Source: Acanthamoeba castellanii str. Neff
Lineage: Eukaryota; Discosea; Longamoebia; Acanthamoebidae
Assembly (NCBI RefSeq): GCF_000313135.1
Contig: NW_004457532.1
Span: forward strand, 25,764 to 52,605
Length of the DNA: 26,842 nt
Direction: 5' to 3'
Below the pieces are notes generated by a model. It was not told the origin of the DNA. It did not search any database and worked only from the letters and a program-made list of their open reading frames with translations. This document shows positions 9,801-19,163 of the stretch, piece by piece. The position numbers were made by a program, and so were the translations under genes. Position 1 is the first letter of the stretch. The number at the start of each line of letters is the position of its first letter.

Positions 9801-9920
9801 TACAACGATGAGAAGGTGCCCCCCCCCCATGCCTCTCTCAACCTTGGCTTGTCTCATCTAAGCTGTCCTTCTGCGCAGAGAAACCTGCTCAACACCTTCC
9901 ACTTGGGCCGCCACGCCTGA
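6829..9920 (+). CDS. Flavin-containing monooxygenase (FMO), N-terminally membrane-anchored
   Basis: Sixteen exons: 6829-6904, 6975-7037, 7111-7227, 7286-7466, 7737-7916, 8018-8206, 8281-8340, 8429-8486, 8588-8645, 8712-8806, 8890-8947, 9082-9190, 9266-9500 (or 9506), 9604-9670, 9745-9815, 9879-9920. All phases join; the product is about 552 aa, near the usual FMO length. Residues 1-22 are a hydrophobic anchor (ALVWTLVAGLLAAMLFVA). An FAD-binding motif VAVIGAGSSG lies near residue 52, the NADPH-binding motif VGIGNSAVD near 243, IIYATGY near 378, and NLAFIGLIQPLGAIFP then EMQSRW near 413-432. The C-terminal YRLEGPGAWAGAR block is typical of FMOs. These enzymes oxygenate soft nucleophiles (N, S) with O2 and NADPH, often at the ER. 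The FMO fingerprint FxGxxxHSxxY reads FTATQQHSHTY, with Ala for Gly. Intron 4 contains a 5S rRNA gene. Confidence 0.92.
7530..7648 (+). rRNA. 5S ribosomal RNA, nested in FMO intron 4
   Basis: The 119-nt segment begins GGATACGGCC and ends GCCGTATCCT. The first nine bases (GGATACGGC) pair perfectly with 7639-7647 (GCCGTATCC) to form helix I. The interior holds the universal 5S landmarks: CCCATCCGAACAGCGAAGTTAAGC (box A is its AAGTTAAGC part), then GTACTGGGGTGGGCGACC (box C region) and the domain E/D strand CACCCGGGAAT. A run of four T (7648-7651) follows, as expected for RNA polymerase III termination. It is on the same strand as the host FMO gene, between the donor at 7467 and the acceptor ending 7736. 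It looks full length and intact. Confidence 0.96.
7662..7719. repeat. CACACGACA-type repeat in FMO intron 4
   Basis: Imperfect ACACGACACACG units lie just after the 5S gene terminator and before the acceptor at 7736. Low-complexity sequence only. Confidence 0.8.
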
Positions 9921-10044
9921 TGAGAGAATTGTTGATTGCTGTTGTCGTGCTGTTGTCGTTGTTGTTGTTGTTGTTGACAAAGCAACAAAAGATGCCAGGC
10001 GTTGTTCTTTCTCCTGTGCGTGCGTGGTGCTTGCTTCGTACGGT
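9921..10044. other. Convergent 3' intergenic spacer between FMO and PRMT
   Basis: A 124-bp gap between two stop codons. It contains a (TTG)n run near 9958-9974. No terminator or RNA gene was recognised. Confidence 0.6.
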
Positions 10045-11924
10045 TCAGGTGGACCAGATCCTGTACTGATCGAACTCGCGCAAGGAGAAGGAGATCTCCA
10101 GATTGTAGTGCCTCTTCCAGTTCGGGTTCTGCACAAACCGGAGCAGGCCGGTGATGGTGTCCTCTTCCGTCACTTCAAAATCCCTCTCCAGGAGGAACAC
10201 GTCCTGCCGCCAGTGGGTCAGCCTGCACCATCATGTACAGTACGCAAGAGACGCCAAGTGAGTTCCCGTCGGCACACCACACACACCACACAACACACAC
10301 ACACACACAAAGAGAGAGAGAGAGAGAGAGAAGAAGCTCTCAGGTTTTTTCTGAGGAGGAGGGACGTACGGCTGCTCGGGGGCGGTTGAAAGGACGACGT
10401 CCTTGTCGGCGGTCTGGCCCGGAAAAACGACCTCGAACCAGGCGCCCCATCCGTTGAAGGTGCCCTTCCGCTTGGGCTTAATCGCGATGGGCGCCGAAAC
10501 CCTCTGAAGCTCCTGCGCGGTGACGGTCTTGATGTCGAGCTCCTTGATCACGAAGCCGTCGGCCAGCAGGTGCTTGGGTTTGCACTTGGCTCCTCGCATG
10601 CCGTAGTACGTGTACTCAGTCGTGGCGAACGGACTGTGGTGTGTGTGTGTGGTTTGGGCTGTGAGCGAAGCGTTTCGCGTCACAAAGAAGAGGAAAGCGG
10701 TAAAGAAGGAGAGTGGTGGTGAGAGGAATCAGCTGCTTCGCGTACATGAGCGGGGCCAGGTTGAGGTCGGGCACGTCGCGGAGGAATCGGATCCGCTTCT
10801 GGAAGAACGGGGTCATGTCGAGCGGCGCCACGAACATGCGCGCGATCGCCGGATACATCTTGCCGTCCTGCACGACCGTACCACGTTTGGCGTAAGGCGG
10901 TATGTGTGTGGGCGTGTGCGCGCGTGCGTGCGGGCGCGCGTGCGTGTGCGGTGGTGCGTGGTGCGTGTTGCACTGGTGAAGGTGTGATAGTGTGTTCGTA
11001 CCTCCTTGAGGTAGCGGTCCCTCGCGTAGAGCACCGTCTCGAGCATTGACTCAAATATGAGGAACGATCCCATCCACTGTAGATCACCACTTGCGACTGC
11101 ATCAGAGGCTCGAAAGGGGGATCAAGCGAACGAGTAGTGATGATGATGGCGTGCACCTCCGACACGATGACGTCGACCTGCTCGGGGAGGTTGACGTCCT
11201 CCATCTTGGCGTTGATGATCTGCACGATGTCGCTCAGCCCGTTGCGATCCACCACCAGCTGGGCCTGCTCCGCCATGCTGCTGGCCTCCACCGCGTACAC
11301 TGCACCAACCATCAGCGATTTGAGCCCACATTGCACGACACACGCACACGCACACGCGACACACGCGAAGAAGCCGAGCAAGTACAGACCTTTGCGAGCG
11401 CCGGCGCGGGCACACCAGCACGAGAGGACGCTGGTGCCGCACCCGACGTCGAGTACGACCTTGTCCTTGAAGTCCTGCGGGTTGCCCATGATGGCCCGGT
11501 GGTAGCTGGTCATGCGCGACTGGTCGCGCAGCATGTCCACATGGATCCCGAACTTGCCGTACTCCTCGAAGTACCTGGTGTGGCGCGGAGACAGACGATG
11601 TCACCATCATCGCCAATTCGCGTAGCGTGTAAAATCTCAAAAAATCAAATTGCGAATGAATTCGCAAATGGCCACGGGGTGAGGTTGGCACTCTTCATAC
11701 GACTGCCGAATTGATCGAACGAATGCATTCCATTGACCTGCAAAGGGACTGAGAGCATGTGCGCACCTTTGATTTTCGTAGGAGTCATGGGCAGCACTGG
11801 CAGGGTTGCCTTCGTAGTGGTCCATGGCGCTGCTGCTGGCGGCGAGCGTTTCCTCAACGTTGAGATTTGAATCGTCTCTGGGCGGCACGGGTGGGAGGCT
11901 CGCGTGCTCGCCTCCGGTCTCCAT
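10045..11924 (-). CDS. Protein arginine N-methyltransferase (type I PRMT family)
   Basis: Seven minus-strand exons: 11767-11924, 11390-11574, 11157-11299, 11002-11076, 10746-10867, 10370-10633, 10045-10222; phases agree and the product is 374 aa. Residues 53-62 begin YFEEYGKFGI, the usual YF-x-Y start of the PRMT core. Motif I is VLDVGCGTSVLS, the post-I strand is VYAVEASSMA, and the double-E loop is VIVSEWMGSFLIFESMLE with both Glu present. The THW loop is present as EQPLTHWRQDVF. These enzymes move methyl groups from S-adenosylmethionine to arginines in RNA-binding proteins and histones, in nucleus and cytosol. Motif I has Ser where family members usually have a third Gly (GCGTG). The SEWMG loop is closest to PRMT1/PRMT6-like enzymes and the end of the barrel recalls CARM1; the subgroup is unresolved. 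Residues 1-52 are a poorly conserved leader. Confidence 0.93.
10272..10332. repeat. (CA)n followed by (GA)n in the last PRMT intron
   Basis: CACAC-rich sequence runs into AGAGAG repeats inside the intron 10223-10369. No other content is seen. Confidence 0.85.
10902..10968. repeat. GTGCGTGTGC-type repeat in PRMT intron 4
   Basis: Imperfect GTGCGTGCG units fill most of the intron between exons 11002-11076 and 10746-10867. Confidence 0.75.
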
Positions 11925-12022
11925 AACGCGAGCGAGCGCGGCTGGTGGCCTGGGGCACAAAATGAAAAAGGAAACAAAGAAATTATTTTCACTTATATTT
12001 TCTATCATTTCAATCTCAGGCG
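11925..12022. promoter_or_regulatory. 98-bp divergent promoter region between PRMT and the Tim44-like gene
   Basis: Two start codons face away from each other with 98 bp between them, so both promoters and leaders must be here or overlap the first exons. The plus-strand end is a pyrimidine/AT stretch around 11975-12018 ending in CAATCTCAG just before the ATG; it could also be a leader-intron acceptor. The TGAGCTT motif is absent. Confidence 0.45.
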
Positions 12023-13349
12023 ATGATGCGCCGGTCATGCAGCAGCTCGGCAGCTCTGCGACGGCTCGCGCTGCCGCTCCCCTCAACGTTGGGTGGTATG
12101 ACGAGGCCGCTGCCCATGGCCCCTGCCAGATGTCTCATCACCTCTTCGTGCCTGCATAATTCCCGACCTTGTTTGGTTGGCACTGCCGCTCGCCGATCGT
12201 ACTCCAGCACTGCTCCTCCTCCCTCTTCGACGCCGCCACAAGACAACAAACCACAAAATGACAACAACAGCGAGGCTCCATCATCATCCACCGCCGAGGA
12301 AGCAAAAGATCAATCCCGCCCTGCTTCCTACACTCCTCCCACAGAGCCAGGCACCCAGCAGCCTCCCCCCGAGCAGCCTTCCCAGCAGCCGGAACCTATC
12401 AATCTTTTCACGGCTGGTACCGCGCACTCTTCGTCTGAAAACAATATATTATTAATCATCTTCATTATCAATAATCTTTATTTATTTATTGCGCAGCTGC
12501 GGGTGTGCCCACCGGGGTGCGAGTGGCCGTGCTGCCGCAGCGAAGGTGGCGCTGGCCCTTGTTCACGCCGCTCAAGGTCAACTTCATGCTGAACTGGCTC
12601 GAGAAGAAGGACCCGAGCTTCAACGTACGTTTCCCCCGCATCACTCGTGCACTCCCTGCGTAGTATAAGCTCCTTGAGGAGCCTCACGCCACAAGGTGGG
12701 TCATGGCCGTGTAGAGGGACGAGTTCCTGGAGGGAGCCAAGGGCGCCTTCGCCGGGATGATGGAGAAGTTCCCGCCAGACCGGCCAGAGCGATTCCGCGA
12801 GGTGCTGGATCCGGCCCTGTACCGAGCCATGCTGGACAGCAGCGAGGCCTACCAGCAGGTTTGCATTCCTTTCATTCCTTTGCACATCAAGCCACGCGGC
12901 TCATGTGCGGTTGTGGTGGGCGGTGGGCGGTGGGTGGTGGGTGGTGGGTGCGTACAGAGCCCGCTTCGAATCGCTGCGAGGCTGGAGAAGCTGGAGTCGG
13001 CGGAGATCGTCAATGTGCACATCCTCGCTGACGCGGAGCAGGAGGAGCTGCCGGAGGATGAGGAGGAGCTCAAGCAGCAGCCGGAGACCGTTCACATCGA
13101 GGTCAAGTTTGACTGCGTGGAGCAGCTCACCACGCAAGTCGAAGTCGAAGGCAAGCCGGCCCAGGTATGCTCCCTGTCTTTCCCCAACCCCCGCTCTTCA
13201 GCTTCATTCATCACCACGACACGACCAACGACACGACCAACGACACGCAGGTCATCTCCAAGGACGTGTTCCCGCGGTCGCATGAGTGGGTGTTCGAGGG
13301 CACCTTCCGCCCCGGCAGCTCCCCGCTCTGGAAGCTTGCCATGATTTGA
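12023..13349 (+). CDS. Mitochondrial Tim44-like / L45-like domain protein
   Basis: Five exons: 12023-12416, 12497-12624, 12715-12858, 12958-13164, 13251-13349; phases agree and the product is 323 aa. The first about 45 residues are rich in Arg, Ser, Ala and Leu with almost no acid (MMRRSCSSSAALRRLALPLP), a mitochondrial targeting sequence. Residues about 55-130 are a Pro/Gln/Ser linker. The C-terminal half (NFMLNWLEKKDPSFN, then RDEFLEGAKGAFAGMMEKF, then VEVKFDCVEQLTTQVEVEG-like strands and SHEWVFEGTF...PLWKLAMI) follows the Tim44/MRPL45 fold: a helix with FLEGAK.AF, then a curved sheet ending in a Trp-containing strand. Family members work at the matrix face of the inner membrane, in protein import or ribosome anchoring. 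Which of the two is not clear. An acidic insert (EQEELPEDEEELKQQ) is unusual. Confidence 0.72.
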
Positions 13350-13520
13350 GTGCCTCCCCAGGCGTCACTTTGGCGATGTTCTGCATCGCGCAAGTTTTGT
13401 GGTGCCAAGAAGTGGTGCGACCGACTCTCATGTGTGCCGTGTGTTGTGAGTGTCGTGTCGTGTTTGTGGCATGTGTGCCGTGACGTGGACCCGGTTTCCT
13501 TTCTAGCGGAGAGTGTGTTT
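13350..13520. other. Convergent spacer
   Basis: 171 bp between the stop codons of the Tim44-like gene and the deacetylase. GTGTCGTGTCG-like repeats occur at about 13445-13475. Nothing else is recognised. Confidence 0.5.
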
Positions 13521-14282
13521 TTATTGGGGGCACAGGGCGCGCGAGAGCATCACTACGCGGTAGCCTTGGTCCTGGAGCCATGGGAGCAGCATCCGCAGGA
13601 GGGCCGGCGTCCAGGGCCGGTCGTGGAGGATGATGATGCTGCCGGGTCGCACCGTGATCATGAGGTGCCAGAAGAGGAGAAAGGGCACTGGCAGCTGCGG
13701 GTCGAACGGATAAGCGTCGCCCAGCACAGTGCGGTAGCCGCGGTCAGCGGCCACGAGCAGCATGTCGGCGTGGAAACGGCCGCAGCCAGGCCGATAGAAC
13801 GGAGCCATGCGCGCTTCGGGTCCGAGCCAGTCGCGCACGGCGGCCTCGGTCTTGTTGATCTCGAGGGCCAACTGGTGAGCCGTGAGCGAGGCGGCCCTGC
13901 TGTTGGTGTAGCCATGGTTGGCAAACTCGACAATGCCGTCGGCGTGCAGTTGGCGCATAGCCGCGAGAGCGCGCGGCGGAGCGGCGCGCAGGTACGAGCC
14001 GATCACCATGAGCGTGGCCGAGCAGCCGTGGTTGCGCAGCACTTCGCCGATCTCCTCGATCGAGGTGGAGAGCTCGACGCCGAGAGGCAACTGATACCGC
14101 CAGGGCGCGTCGTCGATGGTGAGCGCCACGACCCGGTCAGTGCGACCCGTGTGGAAGAGGGGGTGGTGGTCGCGCGGATGGCCCCTCCGTGACATGGCAT
14201 CGTAAAGCCGGATGCCGTAGAGCCACGAGAGCACAAGCGCCACAAGAAGAAATACAGCCAGCAGGACGCAGGCTAAGGACAT
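13521..14282 (-). CDS. NodB-type polysaccharide deacetylase, membrane-anchored
   Basis: A single uninterrupted exon of 253 codons, rare here where neighbours have 5-16 exons. Residues 3-20 are a signal anchor (LACVLLAVFLLVALVLSW). The NodB motifs follow in order: ALTIDDAP (53-60, motif 1 with two Asp), EFANHGYTN (119-127, motif 2), YRPGCGRF (163-170, motif 3) and IIILHDRP (216-223, motif 5 with the catalytic His). Family enzymes remove N- or O-acetyl groups from chitin or related glycans using a metal held by Asp-His-His. Here the second His of motif 2 is replaced by Asn127. A role on cyst-wall or prey-wall glycans is inference. The start was set at the ATG directly before the hydrophobic helix; the frame stays open upstream to 14396, but that stretch is not protein-like. 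Confidence 0.85.
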   Translation of the reverse strand: MSLACVLLAVFLLVALVLSWLYGIRLYDAMSRRGHPRDHHPLFHTGRTDRVVALTIDDAPWRYQLPLGVELSTSIEEIGEVLRNHGCSATLMVIGSYLRAAPPRALAAMRQLHADGIVEFANHGYTNSRAASLTAHQLALEINKTEAAVRDWLGPEARMAPFYRPGCGRFHADMLLVAADRGYRTVLGDAYPFDPQLPVPFLLFWHLMITVRPGSIIILHDRPWTPALLRMLLPWLQDQGYRVVMLSRALCPQ

Positions 14283-14396
14283 TACTTTTTTGTGTGGTAT
14301 GTGGGTTGTGTGGGTGTAGTGGTGAAAAAAGAACAGACAACGACAGCTGATAGGGGCAGGGATAATTTTCCAAAGCAACAGGCCATTGGGGGGCAA

Positions 14397-15566
14397 TCAC
14401 TTCCTCCGTGCGGCTTTGGTTTGCTTCGGTGCCGGTGTGGGTGTCGGCGGCAGGGCCTTCTTGAAGGCGCGCGCGAGAATGAAGGCAAACAGCTGCGCCA
14501 AGAAGAGGGCGCCGACGATCTGAATGAAGATGTGCAGGTGGTCGAAGATGAATGTCTGCACCTGGTGGCGCTGCGGGATGTCCGCGGGGAAGACGCCCTG
14601 CCACCAGTAGCTCGCCCCGTCCACCTGCACCACACCTGGGAAATGGTCGATAAGAATGAAGGGCCAAAAAGAATGAAGCCAAAGGGGGCGGAGGAGCTAC
14701 CGTAGTTGCGCATCAGGACCTGCTGCTCGGTCTTGATGGTCCAGTCGCCCACGCCCTTGGGGGCGATGTGCCGGAAGGCCATGTAGAAGAACCACAGCTT
14801 GAGCGAGTCGATCACCGCCGAACCTGGGACGCGTAGATGATGCACACGTCGGCCAGAGTCGGCGCGGAGAGTGGGGCGAGAGAGAGCTCGCCAGCGGGGC
14901 CGTCGTACCTTTGGTGATGCCGAGGCCACCATCTGGGGAATGCAGGCGCCGCTCGAATGGCATATGTCGCCCAACACGAACTGGTGAATGTCGCCGCTCA
15001 CGAGCTTGATCTTCTGGTGGTAGGGCAGCATCATGTCGAAGAGCTCCAGCGTGTCGTTGAGGAACAGCGAGTAGGTGGGATAGATTTCCTGTCGACGACG
15101 CAGCGCAACACTAACAAGTCAGCCGACAGTCCACCGCGGTGGACGTGGTGGCTGGCGCAGGTTTAGGAAGGTACCTTCTCGGCGAGGTAGGCGATGGAGG
15201 CCATGAGCGGGGTGAGGAACATGAGCGGGACGGGGCTCAGCACGAAGATGTGCGAAATGTCGTCCCTGGTGCCGTACTCCTTGATCCGCCTCTCAAAATC
15301 GACAAATTGCGCCTGGACGATGGTCGAAGCAGAGAGCCGGCGGCGCGAGCGTCAGTCGACTGCGGTGTGTGTTTGGGGGGGGGGTCGAAGATATATGGTG
15401 CGTACGTCGCCGGTCATGGGGTGGACAGCGTCGGAGAAGTAGCTGCGGTAGTGGCGAAGGTCGAGGTGAACGAAACGCCACGTTCATCACCTCCCGCACA
15501 AAGTCCACTCTGTGCACCGAACCCGTATCCTCCTGCGCACCGCACACGCACCACCACACACGCGTC

Positions 15567-15601
<35 letters not shown>

Positions 15602-17183
15602 CCAGAGCCAGAGCCACGGGGAGGAATGGCGCAGAGGGCGGGGTCGCACCGGCATGTCCTCCATGAGTTGGCCCTGGTACTCGTGGTAGGCCTGCATGCC
15701 CGCCTTGAAGGCAATGGTGACCGACGGATCGCGCTTGAGGTAGTCGAAATCGAGGTTGTTGAAGACGTCTGCACCCACACGCGGGAGGACGCGGGAATGA
15801 ACAACAGTGGAAGAAGGCACCAAAACATATCGTATCAGCTGCGATCCGCTGGGCGCTTAAAAAAACAGCGTGTACCGTGATCGTCGAGGAGCATCCAGTT
15901 GGCCGCATGGCGCATCGCCTTCTGCGCTTCGGCTGCGCGCGTGTGTAACCGTGCCCAGGTTAACCACAGCTGTAGTGCGTGCGTGCGTGCGTGTGTGCGT
16001 GCGGTTGGGCGAGAGGTCGCAAACGTACGCTGGCCGAAGGTGATGCGGTACACTTTGCGGTAGTCCTCGACGAGCTGCTCGTAGTCCTGCTGGTCCTGGT
16101 CGGCCTCGGTGGTCGCGGTCCGGTTGCTGAGCTTCTCCCTCCACCGGGCCAACACGTCGTCGGCGTAGATCTGGTCGCCCATGTGGACGATAAGGTCCAG
16201 CTCGCCTGTGTTGTTGTTGTCGTTGTTGTCGTTGTCGTTGTTGTCGTTGTTGTTGGTGTTGTTAACGTCCAACGCTACCATGAGGGTCTCACAGATGTAA
16301 AGGCATCCACGGGCGCTGTTGTACCTTCTTTCTGGTTGAGGAGCGTCCACATCTCGTCGTCCTTGTCTTCGAAGTATCGATCGCACGACAGGGCCACCAT
16401 CTTCAGTTCGCGCTTCTGGCGATGATCATGGCAGCAGTCGGTGGTGAGCTCCCCACAGAAAGAATCGGGCGAATGCGAAGAGGCGGTGTTGGTACCACAT
16501 GCGATTGGCGGGAGGGAAAGGTCCTGAAGCTCACCCAGTCGTCGTTGTCAAAATGCACCGAATACCTGCGGCACACGACACACGACATACACGACACACA
16601 CGACACACACGACACACACGGAGCAGCCATGAGCTAAGGCACTCACACACATCAGCAGAGTGCGGCGATTGATAGGTGGGCCAACCTGGTGTTTTCCTTC
16701 AGGCCATCGAGCTTGAGGATCTGAGGCACTCGCTTGGCCACCACACTGGGGAGGGAGTGTGAGCACGTGCGTGTGTGTCAGTGAAACGCGGGCGGGACAA
16801 AGGAGCGCCCAGCACAACGAAACTACTTCGCACCTGAAGTTGTGGACGGGCGCGTGGGCGGGCTCCTCGAACAGCTGCGCCGTGAGCGGGCGTGCACTCT
16901 CCTCGCCGCCCAGTCCCTGCAAGTAAATAAAATTTAATAAACTAGGATAATAAATAAATTAGTCCTTGTGGGGGGGGGTAATGCCGACCTCGTAGAGCAC
17001 GCGGGCGGTGGCGTCGGAGACGTCGCCGACGATGAGCAGCATGCGCTCGTCTTCCCCAGCAAACTCCGCCTTCAGTGGGCCGACTTGCAGGATTGTGAGC
17101 AGCAAAAGCACCACCCCCAGCACCCTCCACGCTCGGCCCATCTTCCTGGCGCCTGTGGCACTCTCTCGCTGCCGTCCTTCCAT
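14397..17183 (-). CDS. PhoD-like metallophosphatase with signal peptide and C-terminal membrane segment (two frame disruptions)
   Basis: Thirteen minus-strand exons: 16989-17183, 16834-16916, 16686-16745, 16496-16565, 16325-16415, 16029-16205, 15876-15932, 15650-15768, 15406-15532, 15175-15312, 14909-15088, 14701-14823, 14397-14635; about 552 aa. The N-terminus has a signal peptide ([18 protein letters not shown]; second candidate start at 17141). A fibronectin-like strand domain ([17 protein letters not shown]) precedes the catalytic domain: [49 protein letters not shown] and [13 protein letters not shown], which carry the metal-binding Asp/His/Asn of PhoD-type alkaline phosphatases or phosphodiesterases. 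The C-terminus has one hydrophobic helix ([19 protein letters not shown]) and a basic tail, so the enzyme is probably a surface or endomembrane ecto-enzyme. Two single-base shifts (an extra base near 15472 and a missing base near 14920) are needed to keep conserved motifs in frame; they cancel in length. The donor at 16496 could be 16499. Confidence 0.82.
15568..15600. repeat. (CA)n microsatellite in PhoD-like intron 8
   Basis: About 16 CA dinucleotides in a row within intron 15533-15649. Confidence 0.9.
16207..16263. repeat. (GTT/GTC)n trinucleotide repeat in PhoD-like intron 5
   Basis: TTGTTGTCGTTG-type trinucleotide units directly abut the acceptor of exon 6. On the transcript strand this gives a purine-rich AAC/GAC tract in place of the usual pyrimidine tract. 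Confidence 0.85.
16571..16620. repeat. ACACGACAC repeat in PhoD-like intron 3
   Basis: Four to five copies of a 9-10 nt ACACACGAC unit within intron 16566-16685. Confidence 0.8.
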
Positions 17184-17283
17184 CTCTCTTGGCTTCTTCG
17201 TCGACAAAAAGTCTACTCTATTTATTTTATTGTTACATTTTATTTTATTTTATTTTGGCGAGCTTGGTGGAGAAGATCTCAGG
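17184..17283. promoter_or_regulatory. 100-bp divergent promoter region between PhoD-like gene and OSGEP
   Basis: An AT-rich core of TTTTA pentamers (17216-17256) separates two divergent start codons. GGCGAGCTTGG at 17257-17267, 16 nt before the OSGEP ATG, resembles the TTGAGCTT motif seen before other genes here. The regulatory role is inferred. Confidence 0.45.
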
Positions 17284-19163
17284 ATGGCGAAGATTATGGG
17301 CTTCGAGGGAAGTGCGAACAAGATCGGCGTGGGCATTGTGGATGAGGAGGGGAACATCCTTGCCAACGTGCGGCACACCTACGTGACGCCGGCCGGCACG
17401 GGCTTCCTCCCCAAGGACACCGCCAAGCACCATCAGCAGCACATTCTCGGCCTTGTACCCCCCTCCGCCCCAAGATAGCCCGTCGACGATGCGGTAGGGC
17501 CCTCCAACCTCACACATGGCCCTCCTCCTTCGTACGCAGGTGAAAGATGCCCTGACGCAGGCCAAGCTCACCCCGCAAGAGATTGACGCGCTCGCCTACA
17601 CGAAAGGTGCCCGCCCAAGGCCGCATGGTCATGCATTGACCGGGGTCATGGTTGTGTGCATGATGCGGTGTGTTGAGTGTTTGAGAGTGTTTGTGTGATG
17701 CTACAGGGCCTGGCATGGGTGGACCGCTGCGCAGCGTGGCGGTGGTGGTGCGCACCCTGGCCCAGCTCTGGAAGAAGCCCATCGTCGCCGTCAACCACTG
17801 CGTTGCCCGTACGATCGATGCATGCTCCATCTCCATCAAGTCCCCCCCCCGAGCAAGGGCGTGTGTTCACTCTCCTTTGCGTGCGATCGGCTGTGTTCTG
17901 GCGTCCAGACATCGAGATGGGACGCCTGGTGACCAAATCGCAGAACCCGGTGGTGCTCTACGTCTCCGGCGGCAACACCCAAGTGATCGCCTACTCGCTC
18001 AAGAGGTAACCACCACACACACACCCTCTCCGTTAAGCAGTGCGGACTGACTGCATTTGGTGGGCTCGCGCATGCGGGGGTGAACAGGTACCGCATCTTT
18101 GGCGAGACCATCGACATCGCCGTTGGCAACCTCCTCGACCGCTTCGCCCGAGTCATCTCGCTGCCCAACGACCCCGCTCCCGGCTACAACATCGAACAAA
18201 TTGTTGGCCAAAAAGTACTGATCTCCGCCCGCCCGCCCGCCCGCATAGTCGACCGTGCACTCCATCAACATTCGGTCCACGGTGAGACTTACACTTCTGT
18301 GACGTGGTGGCGGTGACCAGGGGCAAGCAGTTCCTGGAGCTTCCCTACACGGTGAAGGGCATGGACGTCTCCTTCTCCGGCATTTTGTCGTCGCTCGAGG
18401 ACATCGCACGCCATCAGCTCGCACAGGGGAAATGCACGCCCGAGGACTTGTGCTTCTCCCTCCAAGGTACGCAGCTCATCGATCGAGCGCATGATTGTTG
18501 ACCCAAAGAACGAACAACAACAACGAACTCACGGTCTGGGTGATGACCTGGAACCACACACGACACACACAACACAGAGAACGTGTTCGCTATGCTGGTG
18601 GAGATCACGGAGCGGGCAATGGCCCACTGTGGCCAGTCGGAGGTGCTCATCGTGGGTGGTGTTGGATGTACGCCCGGCTCCTCCCCCAATATTCTTTCTC
18701 TCTTTCGTTCGTTGCGCCAGGAACTGGAACCAGCTCACGCACGTGTGTGGTTTCCAACCAAACCAGGCAATGAACGTCTCCAAGAGATGATGAAGCAGAT
18801 GGTGGAGCAGCGAGGTGGCCGAGTGTGCGCGATGGATGACAGGTCCGCACCCCCCCTAAACAGTCATTTCCCACCAACCACGTCTCATCGTCAGTGAACT
18901 GACCTCTCGCCACACTGTGGCACGTGTCCAGGTACTGCATCGACAACGGAGCGATGATCGCCTGGACCGGTATGCTGATGTTCAAGTCGGGCATCACCAC
19001 CCCCATGGAGGACACCTGGTGCACGCAAAGGTACGCACGCCGACGTTACCTTCTCATTTCTCGTTTCCGCACTACAACTCACTCCGATCTGATTGTTTCC
19101 ACAATTCCTTCGTGGTGCAGATACCGCACGGACGCCCCCGAAGTGCTGTGGCGGGACGATTGA
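17284..19163 (+). CDS. OSGEP: tRNA N6-adenosine threonylcarbamoyltransferase (Kae1/OSGEP)
   Basis: Ten exons: 17284-17454, 17540-17606, 17707-17808, 17909-18005, 18088-18214, 18321-18466, 18578-18667, 18767-18842, 18932-19030, 19121-19163; about 338 aa, the usual eukaryotic OSGEP length. It starts [19 protein letters not shown]. Metal-site motifs are intact: AKHHQQHI near residue 54 (first His), NHCVAHIEMGR near 110-120, and [10 protein letters not shown] near the end with the metal Asp. The ATP-site blocks [24 protein letters not shown] and LIVGGVGC are also present. The enzyme, catalytic part of the KEOPS complex, adds the threonylcarbamoyl group to A37 of ANN-decoding tRNAs in cytosol and nucleus. 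The join between exons 5 and 6 does not keep frame: one base too many is present, most simply in the AAAAA run at 18210-18214; dropping it gives [18 protein letters not shown], a good family match. Confidence 0.93.

Noticed and set aside
18248..18280. A 33-nt micro-exon between OSGEP exons 5 and 6
   Set aside because: It has AG and GT borders, but it does not restore phase and adds residues absent from the family.
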